In this document: one piece after another, positions 27,125 through 39,959 of the stretch | Layout of the letters: every line of letters starts with the position of its first letter | Position numbering within the stretch: position 1 is the stretch's first letter | DNA from: Leptoclinus maculatus | Taxonomy: Eukaryota; Chordata; Actinopteri; Perciformes; Stichaeidae | DNA: 64,000 nucleotides | Direction of reading: 5' to 3' | NCBI GenBank assembly: GCA_032191485.1 | Contig: JAVDOI010000011.1 | Location: forward strand, 17,800,117 to 17,864,116 | The notes under the pieces: generated by a model | What the model was told of the DNA's origin: nothing | Database searches by the model: none | What the model saw: only the letters and a program-made list of their open reading frames with translations | Position numbers and translations under genes: made by a program

Positions 27125-28374
27125 TAATTGATGGGGTAGGCAGTGAAACAGCGACACAAATAAAATCCAATAAAGAAAAAAGAAGTGAGGTAATGATAAA
27201 CTACCATTTATAACAGCCTTGCTTAAAGCATATTTTCTTCACTGTGCTTTTTGCCCACCCATATGCTCAAATGTCTGCACTAACAAGTATCTACCAACGC
27301 GTGCAGCTGGAAAAAAAACCCAACAGAGAACTAATATAGAAAACAGGAATTCTGACGGTGAGCATGAGAGACGCTGTTCTTCTGCCAAGCTGTGCAGAGC
27401 TGAGTTAGACGGTGAACCCTTTGCCAAGCCGAGACAGGATTTGACCAGACCGGACTGGACTTCGTTTGTTGTGTCGCTGGAAGTCCTCGAGTATTATTTG
27501 GGCAATGAGGAACGGATACAGGCAGGTAGGACGCTGGCTATGCAAGCTTCAGGCTGTGAAGAGAGGATTCTGCTTCTTCTGTACTCAGCACTTCCTGAGG
27601 CTCGTGGAAAACAAACTTTGTCCCAGGCCAACACAAAAGAGATTTCCTTTCTGTCAGCACAATCCTCTCTTTTTGTTGGGTTTGAAATAGCCTTTCAGTG
27701 GATACACACACACAGTGGAATTCTATTATCTCTCATGCTACCATGCAGCTAACATTCGTGCTCATGTCACTGCAAGTGACACACACAGAGGGATGTGAAG
27801 ATGTGTTCCGGAAAATGAAATTGGGATTGAGAAACAACAAGCAGTAAGATCCGGGGTGTACCGCTCTTTGTGCAGAGAGGAAACATTAGTTAGGGCTCAG
27901 GGAGGTGATGGAGAGGATGATTGAGGACTTTAAGGGATTTCTCAGTGTGTACCTGTCTGAGTTCTCCCTGTGGTGAGTGGAATGAAACGCTTCAAAAGGG
28001 TATATTTAAATGATTTGATAATTATACGGTAAGACTGCTAATTAAGGTAACAAATCCTGAATATTAATCTCAAATGTAACTTCACATTGAGTTGAATGCT
28101 GCGATAAAAAAACCCACAATAGCTACTTTCAATTTGTAGTGAGTTAAAATACTGCTGCCTGATATGTTCAGATTTTAAATAAGGGATACAAAATGACGCC
28201 AGTAAGTGGGGCTGTGACATTGATAAGGCTTGGTGGTGGACGTACAGCACAAGCGAATGAACTTGCACAGATAGACTGTGCTCCCTCAGGCTGTATTGCT
28301 AACTTTGACATTTTGAGCACACATGTACACGCAATGTCACTCAAACTTTAAAATAAAAGACAAAGCGTGTTCAG
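27125..28374. other. Non-coding stretch, no gene recognised
   Basis: The 177-codon open frame at 27219-27752 (+) was inspected. It shows no signal peptide, domain or composition typical of protein and is probably chance. Confidence 0.5.
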
Positions 28375-28620
28375 ACCGGGGCGCTAAGCAAATTTTTTGC
28401 CCTGTGTCATTTGTGTGAGTGTTACCGCTGGACCGTGTGCAGTGTTCATTGCCCCAAACAGCCAATGTACCAACTGTAGAGGTGTTAGCTGTGAGCAAGT
28501 TAAACAGACTCGCTAACCATGTGTGTGGGAGTGTGTTTGTGGTCAGCTCAGCCTCTGACTGAACTCAGCACTCAGCAGAAACTTCCGTTCTTTCTGTTGT
28601 TTCCCTTCTATCTCTCTTCT
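28375..28620 (+). repeat. Dispersed repeat, shorter copy of the element at 53450-54130
   Basis: It shares an exact 15-mer, GCCCCAAACAGCCAA (28451-28465 and 53990-54004). It also shares the following blocks in the same order: CAGCCTCTGACTGAACTCA here against CAGTCTCTGACTTAACTCA there, then CAGAAACTTCCGTT against AGAAAATCCATTTT. The copies are diverged and no coding sequence is visible. Confidence 0.55.
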
Positions 28621-28764
28621 TTACTCTCTCGGTTGTAGGTTTATGAAGCGGACACATAAAGCCCCGGGATAGGGTTTCAAATTTTTTTTATCAAATTGAA
28701 ACACTTTGAAGTTGCTCAGTACCGCCCCTTCACCACCCTGGGCGACTACTATCTAATGTATGGT

Positions 28765-29300
28765 GACCAGAAGTGCCGGTATGTCTGGGTGGTCCTGGTT
28801 TCAAGCTGGGTCTGAAAGCGCAGCCAATACTGAACTTTCTTAAACTTGTATTCTTTATAATGGCCAGCAGGGGGCAGTGGTCGATAAAAGAAGTCCAATT
28901 GTATAGAAGTCAATGAGAAAATGAACCTTTTTATTAGATTTTTAACCTCAGTAAACATTGTAAAGATACGTTTATGGTCTCAGTCGCTAGTTTCAAGTCT
29001 TCTCCAATACAGCATGATGTTTATTTCGTAAATTATAGTCCCATTTAGAGTAAAATAGACAATAAAGTAGGGTGTGCTTCAGGGCGTGGCTACCTTGTGT
29101 TTGACAGGTCGCAACTACGGTTTGTTGTCCGTTCTGGGACTGTAACCCTTTCACAAAGTGTTTTCAGTTCATGAAATAAATACATAATTGTAACCTTTTT
29201 TTGTCTAATTCAGCATTCAGTCGTACTTAACTCCACCCTCTCGTGTCAACCAATGGATGACGTCATGTTGACTATGTCAACTTCTTATCGACAGCGTATG
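28765..29300 (+). repeat. Dispersed percomorph repeat ('GCCAGCAGGGGGCAGTGG' family)
   Basis: The segments, in order, are TGGCCAGCAGGGGGCAGTGG, AAGTCCAATTGTATAGAAGT, TTAACCTCAGTAAACATTGT, TTTATGGTCTCAGTCGCTAG, AATACAGCATGATG and AGGGCGTGGCTACCTTGTG, ending near GGATGACGTCATGTTGACTA. I recognise the whole order as an abundant, unclassified fish repeat. The copy appears nearly full length. Confidence 0.65.
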
Positions 29301-30611
29301 TGTAAAACACTAAAATGTTACGGTTTTCATCAGTCACAACCAAATCGTCCTGGATTTCACCACAATTAAAATAATAATAATTATACTATACTTGTTATCA
29401 GCACTTACATAGATGTTTATCATGTTCTGTCCCACTCAGTATTACCTAACCAAATATAAGAACATAAACGATGCACCACAGATGTGTCTGTATGTGTGTC
29501 ACTCTATCAATGTGTCGTTGTCGAGGCTGTTTCTATGACTTTTGCAACGCAGTACACTAATGAATTTGAAATTGCTCGCTGTGATCTAATTGTGTGGTTC
29601 CATTGAATTTGTATGCGTTGCATCACCGAAAACATTCGCCTTGCACTCTGTTTGAACAGTCTGCAGCCATGCTGGAAGTTCTGTGATGTGATTGTTAAGC
29701 CGGTGGTGCAAAAATGAAACATGCTAACATGCTAAGTTGCTCATATATCTTTAAATACAGTTTGTTCTGTCTGTCTGTATTCATATCTGCTGAATATAGC
29801 TTGCATTCACAAGACTTTGATCATCCTGCAATACACACTTTGAAAGGAAAGAGAGATCTGCATCATAAACACATAGATACCCCACGGACTTCAGACATCA
29901 TGGACACACACTTTGGAAAAACAAGTGGATTCTCTCTAACATTGAGCCAAATGAAATGAAACAATTGAGAGGTTTTTGTGAATTCAGCGCTTGTGTTGTT
30001 TTTTAGCGCTTTATGTCATCTCTTTTGTAGGCTACAGCTTGCAAGTAGTTTGTCCGTGGGAGCTCTCATATTTTATTCACATCAAGATGTTGCCTTTTTT
30101 TTTTTTGCTTCCGTAGAAAGGAGTAAGAATATGTTGCAAACTATCTTTCAAGATATCTAGAGAATTGAAGTGCATGCATTTATCAAGTTTGTCAAACTTG
30201 CCACAGTAGTCTATGAGGGTAGTCTTGGTGTTCTAACTGAGCTACAATGTCACCCTGATGAATTAATTGTCTGCATTCTTTATGCAGAGACAAAGAGAAG
30301 GAGATGAGTAGAGTGAACAGTACAGGACAATTATTGAACCCCAGAGTTATTGATTTAGCCAGAGTATCACTACGGGAGACCTACAGCCAAGATAAGTTGT
30401 CTGTAAAACTCATTTAATGTGCTATAGCAGGCTCATGTTTTTGCTTCTTTCACTATCTCTTTGCGCTTTTATTCCCTTTCCTTTTCTCTCAGTCCGTCTC
30501 ACATGACTCCTTCCTCGTCACATAATGTACAGTAAGTACTTTTCTACTTCCTCTTCCTTGTCTACCTCCCACCTCACGTTTTCTCTTTGCCCTTTATCTC
30601 GCTGCCTTCAG
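29301..30611. other. Non-coding stretch, no gene recognised
   Basis: A/T-rich sequence without a recognisable feature. It ends in a long polypyrimidine stretch (about 30540-30609) that leads into the candidate exon. Confidence 0.5.
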
Positions 30612-30907
30612 CTGAAGCCAACACCCCACAGAACCTCTCTGCTCTCCCACCCTGTGTGTCTAATTCCCTCAGGACTACTGAGAGCATATAATATGCTTGC
30701 GAGGGTGCACACTTCTTCCAGCAGCAGTAAAGTCATGTTTCTCTCCCTGGGCCTGAAGCCAAAGGCCAGCGCCGGTGTTTTACAACGAACTACCGTGGAG
30801 GAGCGGGTGGAACTGCAGCGACGGCACTTTCCCACCTCAGTCCCTGGCCTCCTCACCACTCCCCTCCACCCCGCAGCCCCTCTGGGGATCCGTGAAGATA
30901 AGGATTG
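30612..30907 (+). CDS. Candidate terminal coding exon, unidentified
   Basis: Unproven. A long pyrimidine-rich tract ends in CTGCCTTCAG, a good splice acceptor, at 30611. From there one frame stays open for 98 codons to a TGA at 30905-30907. A second acceptor-like site, CTAATTCCCTCAG, ends at 30672 in the same open frame. The predicted C-terminal part includes LKPKASAGVLQ, TVEERVELQRRHFP and PLGIREDKD. It has a balanced, protein-like composition, unlike the simple-repeat frames elsewhere. The segment is more GC-rich than its surroundings. I do not recognise the protein family. The antisense strand is also open over much of it, which weakens the case. No partner exon was found upstream in the window. 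Confidence 0.22.
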
Positions 30908-31681
30908 AACATCTCCGGATGCCACTTTGCATAAATGTTTAATAGCAGGGAAAACATTAGCATCAGTAATTAAAGCAGTAATTTAAGCCTAGACGCCATC
31001 AACAGGCGAGCTACTACCACGCTGGAACAACACCACTGAAACACAATAATTAGCTTTGCGTTGATTGGACGGGAGACTGGGTTCAGAGAATGTGTTGTTT
31101 GTTGTTTGTGTGCATGTGTGTGTGTGCAATTTTGCACATCTGCATGCACATTACAAGGGAGGACGTGCTTTTCCGTGTTTGCCTTCCTTCCTTGCAGGAG
31201 AGCGTTTTGCAAATACGGTGTGCTTGCACTTGATTCACAATTGATCTGCTACTCCCTGCATGGCCATACTCAAGATCGATTGCGTGTGTACATGCACCCA
31301 GTGCACGCATGTGTGTCGAATGGCATTTGACATTGGTTTGGACAGTGTTTAACATTGGCCTGAGGAGGTCAAATATTGTCTTGGACTTCCCTAAGGAAGC
31401 TGATGTTGTCCTATGTCATCATCCATGTCCTGTGAGCCTCTCCCTCCCTCTAATTCCTCCTAAACTCTAGACTCTAACCTTTCTATCTGTCTGGGACCTC
31501 TGGGACAGTACCCTGCATTCTTTTTCATTAAAGTGCTATGATAGCAATATGGCTGTGAGGGGGGATGATATGTTTTGCTTTTTTCCACTGGCATCAAAAA
31601 TCGTTAGGAGTGCAAGGAGGTCAGCCTGGCTCGTATCTGGCTTTTAATGGCTCCTTAAAGCTAGGCCCCAGGGATGGGTGT
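30908..31681. other. Non-coding stretch, no gene recognised
   Basis: The first 150 bases are A/T-rich with TAATTA cores. The rest is ordinary sequence with a GT-rich patch near 31107-31126. Confidence 0.5.
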
Positions 31682-31706
31682 ACACACACACACACACACA
31701 CACACA
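31682..31706 (+). repeat. (AC)12 microsatellite
   Basis: A short pure AC run. Confidence 0.92.
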
Positions 31707-33066
31707 AACTGCAGGGTGTCTAAAACCAAGCCAAGACCTTGCTCTCAGCTCGCCTCTCTCTTTATTTCTCTCTTTTTGTCTCATTCTCTCCCTTTCTCTA
31801 GCCAAATAGCTACAGCCTTTGATGTATTGCAAAATACTATTGCTGGAGCATCAGCGCTATTGTGTGATTCTAACTCATCCTTGGCTCGAGTTAAATCGGC
31901 AGTCGTGATCGCGTCTTTCTCAATTCAATTCAATCTTTTTCTTGTCATTACAAAGCGTGCATTTGTCTCATTCAAGGTGCGTTTCTATCAGGCTGCCGTC
32001 AGGAATTCTTATTCATGTATTCAACGCAGTTACACGTATGACCTTTGACCTTTCAAGAAGGAGCACTTTTCACTTGCGGCGGCACCCTGCTGCTTTTACT
32101 TGGGTATGCTGATAGAGTTTCTGTGCAGTTTAATTAAGCGTATTGAGTTTGCATCAGCAGTGGGGTGTTATATGGCCAGCTGGATACGCACACACTCACA
32201 TAAACATGCGCACATGCTTGCAAACACACATTCCCGCGCTGCCATGCGCACCACCTATCCATCCCAGCTGACAGCTGGTTAATTGCCACGGGGTTAACTG
32301 GAAGTAGTGGCGTAATTGCATCAGAGTTTTAATTTACCTTTGGCGTCTTATTTATTTACCTAGCCGTAGATTTTAAAGCAGCATTAATCGTCTGGGGAGC
32401 GTCTGGACAAAGTGGTCATCGACAGGCTGGAAGTCAGTCCAGACTCGGTCCAGGCAACCTGTAGATGGTTCAGTGCAAGACGAAATAACCAGCGCTGTGA
32501 TGGAATCCAATTGACCTGCGTACTTTTGAGGCAGAATATTTAAAGCTTATTGAAAAAGAAGGTTTTAATCGAGTCACTGCGACGTTCTTTAAGGCTACAA
32601 GGTTCTTTCTTTTCTACAGTGTTTTATAATATACGGCAGTGATGGATGACTGGCCTCTGTATATATGTCTTATCAATGCTTTGTGCAGATATACTTTTCT
32701 GAAAAATACTGAACATCGCTGCTTATGAGGCCTTGATGCTTGAATACGTGGCATTTACGACTGCATTGACTTATTCTCTTTCCTTCTGTGCTTTTTTTTT
32801 CTACGTCTGACCTCAGGGGAACAGCAAAGCAGGAAGGCCTTGGTAATTAAATTTGACAGGGACGAAACATAAAAGTTCTGCTGCAGACCAGCCTTTAGTT
32901 CAATGCTTTGAGATGGAGGAGGAGACACTTGAATACCTATGAAACACACTTGAGAAGAGGTTATCTCCTTGATCTGACCACACTAGCTTTTGAAAATGAC
33001 AAGATTAATTAGAAAATGATAAAACGTCTTTGAGTTAGGACTTTTTATGTTGAAGAGTTTCTCTGC

Positions 33067-33069
<3 letters not shown>
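31707..33069. other. Non-coding stretch, no gene recognised
   Basis: A pyrimidine-rich patch lies at 31750-31800. No exon or element is recognised. Confidence 0.55.

Positions 33070-33100
<31 letters not shown>
33070..33100 (+). repeat. (TG)15 microsatellite
   Basis: A short pure TG run. Confidence 0.93.
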
Positions 33101-33102
<2 letters not shown>

Positions 33103-35109
33103 ATCTGTGTGTGAGCTGTACGTGTTTGTTCACATTGTACATCAGAGTGACACTGGGTGAAGAATGTCAGGAAATGGGATAAATTCCCAGAAGCAATCCA
33201 AATCTGCAGCTTGATGCCTTTACAGTATCTATCCAACCGCCTACCAGACCCTGACACGCACACATACACTCACTTATATGAGCCCATCCATCCATCTCCT
33301 TGACATGATTGTTCCTCTCTTGTAACTTTATGTTCTAATCCATCAGCTATGAGTAAAACGGCAATTACACCCAGCCATCGATGCAGCCAGCAGACAGAGT
33401 CAGAATTATGGCGTGGTGCATTACTGCAAATTGCTATTAAAGTTCCTTTTTTCCCTCCAGAGCATGGGGAGCAAGTGGAGAGTAATGGACACTCGTAATA
33501 AGGCACATCATTAGGATAGATTTAGTCATCTCACTGTTTTTAATTGCAGCCTGCACATTTTCAATACATGCAAGAGCATCCTGCAGAGTTTGAGTTGTGC
33601 TTTTCCTCTTCCTGCCCGTTTTGTAGTCGGAGCTCTCAATTTGTCTTAACCTACTGTGCTGCTTCTGCCTACCTTTATCACTACTTTCTCTTTTTTTTCT
33701 AAGCGTTTTAACCGCATGTTTCCTCGAGAAGTTATTTGCAGTCAACCAACAGCAGCTGGGGTGCATCGTTGCCAATTTACAAAACTGACTGTTAATGATC
33801 TCATCTGGACTAATGCACGCTAAAAGGTGAAACTGCAACATGAAATATGGCTGTAGCTCTTGATACATCAGAGTGATGCATGAAACTCTGCAAGAACAGT
33901 CCCAAATTCAATTACTTAATGAGCAACAGAATAACCTACTAGCGTCATGCGTAGCCGGGAATAGACGGTATACGGTAAAAGAAAAAAAAAAGGAGATTGA
34001 TAGACGATAGATGGAGAGAAAGGTGAAGTGATGAGCGGTGTCCTACAAGCCAGTGCTCGAGGAGATGGATGGTGTGTGTGTGGGTGGAGTTGTCCTTGGT
34101 GTGGTGCTGATTGTGTATGAGGTGGTGCTCAGCAGGACAGATGGTGCTAGTGGGCAGATGAGTGAATAATGATGTTTCACCACAGTGCAGTAATTACCTG
34201 CTCCTAGGCCCGAATGGCCGCATGCATGCGTGCATATGGATGCCTTGCACACACACATTCCACACATGCCCTCATGAATCTTCACATACATATACACATA
34301 AATACTAGCATATACAATACTGACAACACCATTCTTCTACTCTGGGGATTGATCGAGAGGCACATCTAATGCAACACTCGACTCGGGGAGGTGAAATGTG
34401 TGAGGGATTTAAGGACACATTTTAAATCAGGCTACATCCATGCGCCTGCATGTGAAATTATCACACTGAAGTAAAAGTGTGATTTTATACCCAGAGCACT
34501 AAGAAATATTGGGGTACTTAGGACATCCTACAGTTGGAATTTGGTCAAAATAATCTGAAATGCAGCCATGCAGATCACACGCTTTACTTGGGAGCCACAC
34601 AACTTTATCGAAACAGACAGAAAACATAATCGCCTGAACATGAATCTGAGTTTGGTTCTAGGTTTTATTTGTGTTTACAATGCGGTGACTTCAGTTTCAA
34701 TTGGATCGATCCAGTTTTTACATATTTATCTAAATCTATTTGCATTTGGGCAAAAAAATCAATTGTGTTGTTGCAGTTCAAAACAGTAACATGAAATTAG
34801 ATTTTTAAATCATGTTTGATAGACGTCAGGACATTATTTTATCAATGAAGTTGTTGTCACGTACAATAAGTGTTTGCATTGCTAACCATATAAACTACAT
34901 CCTACGGCCCAGAATACACATTCTATGATGGGGATTTCTACTGTGCTTTCAGAAATTGCAAATTTAGTTCACTCCTCAATCCAATTCTCATAATATTGAC
35001 ACGTAAACAACAAAAATGTTCAAAGCTACTCCAATTAACATGTTTTTTTTTACAATCAAATAACTGTTTGTATTTGAAAGGAGTCGACTCAAAGTGATGA
35101 ATCCAGATG
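33101..35109. other. Non-coding stretch, no gene recognised
   Basis: The 143-codon minus-strand frame at 33437-33868 was considered. It has no recognisable domain or flanking splice context. An A run lies at 33982-33991. Confidence 0.5.
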
Positions 35110-35410
35110 TAATTATCACCCGACTGCAGTTCCCCTCAGCATATGGACCATTTCAAGTTCTAATAACTTAGTTTTCGGGTTTTATGGCTCGCAACTTAAC
35201 TGTTTCACACCCACCGCTCTCATCAGCGTCATTTACATCAGCAGCACGCAGCTGTTTGCAGGGTAAAAGCTCTAATAAATCTAATAAACCCTCTCAGCAC
35301 CAAAGAGCTGACAGACAAAGTTAGCGACTAGCTGGGGAACACAGTGGAGCATTTAGCAACTAAAGAGCAAGATATTTATCAGGTGCTCAGACGCATCACT
35401 TCAAACGACA
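35110..35410 (-). repeat. Dispersed repeat, copy 3 of the three-copy family (inverted)
   Basis: On the minus strand it reads TTGCTCTTTAGTTGCTAAAT, then TAGTCGCTAACTTTGTCTGT, then GATGAGAGCGGTGGGTGTGA. This is the same block order as copies 1 and 2. The block TTCTAATAACTTAG...TTTATGGCTCGCAAC on the plus strand extends the element beyond what copies 1 and 2 show clearly, so this may be the most complete copy. Confidence 0.6.
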
Positions 35411-38400
35411 GATAATGTTGCTCCATCTCTACTTTGTTTTGCCGATCAACTTGAATAGTGATGCTATGTCGGAATAAAATACTATTAAGTTTTATCCCCT
35501 TTAAAAACGTATTTTAAAATATAATAGTTCAAAGCCTCTCTTAAACCATAAGCTCTTGCCAAGGTAAACAAGGTATCCATCCATACATGAGCAACTTGTA
35601 ATTCTCAGCACTTTGAAGGCAGCATCATTTGTCAGGCCGACTCACTCAGTCCATGTGCAAAACATTCTTCATTGTGTAAAAGTTTGCAGACAAGTTAAAC
35701 TGCTGGAGGATGAGAAAGATGGACTTGTAGTATGTGATGCATTTATTACCCTGCCACACTCAACAGTGTATGGTAAGACTACCAAACAGACTTTTTTTTG
35801 GTGACTCATCGGGGAAAACTGCCGGTGTTTCAGGTGACCAGTTGTGCCCGGCTCCTCAATAGTGCCAGTCTTCTACATACACATTTTAAATAAGCCGTTA
35901 TTTACCCTGTTATCTAGTCTTCTTGTGGCTACTTTATATTTGATTTTGTTTGCATATTCTATCTGAAATATCTACTTCCTGTCAGCTAATTTTGCATGGA
36001 GTTAGTGTTGTGAGTAGAGCTTGACACACGGATTTGTCAGTGGTATATTCATGTATTTCTTAGCTGTACTATAGATTGAAAAAACACACTGGCACATATT
36101 GAAAAGGGGTTCTTAAAAGTTTTATTTTCATCTCAAATGTGTTTTTTTGTTATGATCAATACTTTGGGCATACACATTACTAGACACCAGTTGACTTCTA
36201 TGGTTGATCAAATATTTAAGGTAGCTGCTGCAGCACTGACTATTCCCAGGTGCTATTATTTGGAATAAAAAAAAATTCTTGGCTGAGCTGGATTTAAGAT
36301 TCTGCCTTATTCACAATTCATGATTGTGTTCACGTATCAGTTCCTCTACCCTTTGATGAGTATTCTGTTTCTACATTGAATAGAACAAAGTTTGAATGAG
36401 CTGCAGACCTTCGAGTGGCATGACCTCTTCCATTGCTGAGTTTGGGTCTAAGACTGGTGATTTAAATGTATTTAGTCAATTCTTAAAGCTACATTAACAT
36501 TCAGTCAATTCTTCAGTTTGAGGATGTGTATGTATGCACTTATATTAACAATAGATCAAATGATTATGTGTAATACAAAGACAAAGACAAACTGCATTCA
36601 TCAAGTGGCCGGAATCGTGAATCCAAGTTGTTAATAATGTTGCTCAGTGTCTGATGTGTAAAAATAGGAAGGCTGTTTGCTAATAATGAGGAGATAATAT
36701 GTCGATGCTGGGTTGTACAGCTTGTTGCCCCGCCCCACAAGTGGCCCAAAATCAATCCATGCTTTAGAAAACAGCAAAAACAATGGCCTATCCACTGTCA
36801 TGTCACCATTTGAAAAATGGTGATGTGACTGCAATATCTGTCATCCTTCTGTCTACAGCACCAGATCCCAGGATAGTCTACGATACTCCGCACATCAATT
36901 AGGAGCTAGTTTCCAGAACTATGCACCTTACATCTACAGTAGGTATAGATGCGAGGCGGTGTATCACTCGCAGGTCACCAGTTAGCTATTCTTTCTGCAG
37001 CTGTCGTCCCCTGGTCCAGACAGAAACCACTTCATCAACATCAGCTGCTGGAAAGTCACACAAATTACCCACAGGAACCTACTACGGAGCTTGAAATAGC
37101 AATCAATTTCACTGCTATCACAGCTGATGTCATATGCGGTAAACACTGCTGTGCATAGCTTATGCTAATGACTGCGGGGGGGAGGAGGAGAGAGATGGTC
37201 CTTGGATGATAACGTCCTTTCTTGTGGATGGTTAAGCGATGAGTGCTGGTCTGAGATGCCAAGTAAATTTGCCCTTGGGACAAAAGACAGTCGACTTTAA
37301 TCAGCAGATCACTTGTAATAGTGACCTATACAGCTGTTTATAGATCATGGGATTATGACTTCATCTTAAAGACGACAAATGGGATCATTGTAACCCTTTA
37401 ATGTGCCTTTGTAGATTTCAAGCACGAGCAGTAATTGCCATCATGTTCCGAGAAAACCTTTGTTTTTGTTTTTAAATGGTGCTGCCATTTCGCATCATTA
37501 ACAAGGTCTCTCGCTTTCATGGCTCTTTACTTGTTGGCTGTAGTGGTTCTAATAGGATTTTTAAATTCAGACTCAGCACATGAAAAGAGGAAAGATTAAA
37601 TGGAATTCAGGCTTTGTTTCTCTCACACGATGTTCTGAAATGAGAAAATGAAGTCGGGCTGTCAGAATGTTTGTGATTAGGCTTAAATGGGAATGAAACA
37701 ATGTGAGACTCTAAGCCTGCAGAGGCAATGACCTGTCAACAAGCTGGGCTTCAGAGCGCAGCTGCAGCCTCCTCTGATCCTCCTCCACCTCCCTCCCTGT
37801 CTCCTCTCACTCTCCGGGGGGAATGTATCCTCATCTTAAAGGCCACTGCGTCACTCACTCAACACATGCTATTTTCAGGAGAGGAGAAAAGTTGCGAGTT
37901 TGTTCCTCCCTATGATTTCCGGCCCCTTTCATCTTCACTCTCTCATCCCCTGTAGGCTATGGACTTGTTGCAGATATACCATTCTCTCTCGTCAACAAAA
38001 CAGACCCAACTCATATCTTCTAGCAGCATCACAGAAAGCTCCCGGGAAGATACCTCAAGGCAGTGCGCCTCTGTAGCCGCTGAGCTGCTTGAGCAAAGTG
38101 GTTTGTTGGATAAAAGTGAGTGTACCACCTGCGTTTAGGGCAAAAGCAGCAGCGTACAATTTATCCACTCTTGACAGTATTTTCTGTTCCTACCTGTTCT
38201 TCACTACAAGTGTATAAATTCAGATGCTTTTCTTCAATCTGACACACATTTGTGTGCTGCAGATGCGAAGGAAAGAGTGTTCCAACATTGATTTATTTTG
38301 CGGTTGCCCTAAAGAAGATATTTTATTCATGCATCAAAATCTTAAAGTGGATGCAGCTGCTTCAACGGGTTCAATTGTCTTCTTTTATTTGTCAAAGGCT

Positions 38401-38713
38401 CCCCGAAGTCTTGTTTTGCTTTGAAACATACACACATGAACAGGGACGCACACACTAGCAGGTGGGACATGTATATCAGAATGGAGAATGGAGGGATGCT
38501 GGTAAAGTGCAATAGAGGTGTTTGTGAGTGGGCCTCTTCCTGGACTGATCTGTAACTAAAGTGGCAGGTCTGATCTTGTAAAGGTCATCCATGACATCAG
38601 GACTCGGCTGCTTTGGGCTTGATGCATATTGGTGCTGATAGCTGCACCACTGGTGAAAACTCTGTCCTCGCTTTCTCTCTCTCTCTCTTTCCTTTTCTTT
38701 CATTCTTCGACTC
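35411..38713. other. Long non-coding stretch, no gene recognised
   Basis: About 3.3 kb of A/T-rich, mostly repeat-free sequence with no recognisable exon. An imperfect 15-bp hairpin lies at 36797-36829. A CT-rich run lies at 38671-38693. Confidence 0.55.
36797..36829. other. Imperfect 15-bp inverted repeat, 3-nt loop
   Basis: GTCATGTCACCATTT (36797-36811) pairs with AAATGGTGATGTGAC (36815-36829) except at two adjacent positions. The inner 9 bp are perfect, with loop GAA. Confidence 0.8.
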
Positions 38714-38749
38714 AAACACACACACACACACCTACACACACCTACACAC

Positions 38750-38834
<85 letters not shown>
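38714..38834 (+). repeat. (CA)n microsatellite with CCTA interruptions at its left end
   Basis: About 120 bases. The left third contains three CCTACACA variants and the right two thirds are pure CA. Confidence 0.96.
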
Positions 38835-38836
<2 letters not shown>

Positions 38837-39500
38837 AAGGGCATAAGCAAGCCTCAGGTATTTAGTGTTTCTAGAAAGGTCAGTCCCACTCACTTTACTG
38901 GCCAGTGGGAGTGTGTGATAAAAGCTTTCATGATGTCCTGCCATGCAGAAGAGCGTGTGTTGTTTAAGTTTGTGATTATGACTGTGTGTGTGTGTGTGTG
39001 TGTAGCAGCATTAAGGCTCCTTTTAGTTGAACAAGGGTTGGGAAAGGGACAAGTCAGGACAAAGAGATTTGGACCTTTCATCAGCCACATCTCTCTTGTA
39101 AATACACTTTTTTTGCTTTCTTGCTGAGAGAGTTAGATGAGACGGCAAACCAAACCGGGCCTTTATTTGGAACAGGTTTATGTCAGAGACAGAGTTTTAT
39201 CCCTAATTTTCCCTGTTCAGTATTCGCTGCCACGAGCATTTCCACAAAACTAATTCAGAACAGAGTCATTTCATACTCACCACTCTGCTGACCTCAGTTT
39301 CTTTTCTCTTTTAATTCATGAATGAATTGCAGCCCTTCAATGTTAAGCTCAAATTAATGCAACATTGGTAGGCTTTTAGTGTGAAAAATTCACAGGAGGT
39401 ATTTCGAGATTTAGGCCATCGGGAGATGAATAAGATGTAGCTACTGTTCCAACCAGAGTGAGGCGCCAGTGTGCCTGGTATGCCATGAAATCCACATATA
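38835..39500. other. Non-coding stretch with a small (GT)n run
   Basis: A (GT)10 run lies at 38983-39003. Nothing else is recognised. Confidence 0.55.
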
Positions 39501-39524
39501 AAAAGAAGAAGAAGAAGAAGAAGG
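39501..39524 (+). repeat. (AAG)n trinucleotide run
   Basis: About eight AAG units lie just upstream of the SINE. Confidence 0.9.
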
Positions 39525-39557
39525 AAGTATTAAGTTTCATGGATGGAAGCTTAATGC

Positions 39558-39730
39558 ATCCAATGCGATTCGATCCCCGGCTCCGCTAGTCGCATGTCGA
39601 TGTGTCCTTGAGCAAGACACTTAACCCCAAAATTGCTCCCGTAGCTGCGCCTACGGTGTATGAATGTGATAGAATCTGAATTGTAAGTCTCGTTGGATAA
39701 AAGCGTCTGCTAAATGACTGTAATGTAATG
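39558..39730 (+). mobile_element. tRNA-derived fish SINE, 5'-truncated
   Basis: GATTCGATCCC (39567-39577) matches the RNA polymerase III B box of tRNA-type promoters. It is followed by ATGTGTCCTTGAGCAAGACA and CTTAACCCCAAAATTGCTCC, a body typical of fish tRNA-related SINEs. The tail GGATAAAAGCGTCTGCTAAA continues into TGACTGTAATGTAATG, a highly characteristic fish SINE/LINE 3' end. No A box is visible upstream, so the copy looks 5'-truncated and probably transcriptionally dead. The exact family name is not certain. Confidence 0.8.
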
Positions 39731-39959
39731 GCTCTGTTGTCGTACTGATGGAGTTATTTTTGTGGAAATGTACATTAAGTTATACCACGCGAGAGCTGCT
39801 GTTGTTGTAGGCTCTAGGTAATTTCCTCCTCTCTATGTTTACTTTTACCTGTCTTTTGTTAGTGACTGGCCTTTAATTTGTCTGGCCCGGTCTATAGCTA
39901 ACAAAGTCTGCCCACTTGTTGCCTGCAACCTTACAATGGTAAGTTGTCGTCAGGAAGGA
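39731..39959. other. Short non-coding gap
   Basis: Nothing recognised. Confidence 0.5.

Noticed and set aside
27219..27752. 177-codon plus-strand open frame
   Set aside because: No recognisable motif, no splice context, and an overlapping frame in another phase. The length is possible by chance in 64 kb.
39558..39730. Functional tRNA gene
   Set aside because: Only the B box is present. No A box or cloverleaf can be formed, and the body and tail are those of a SINE.
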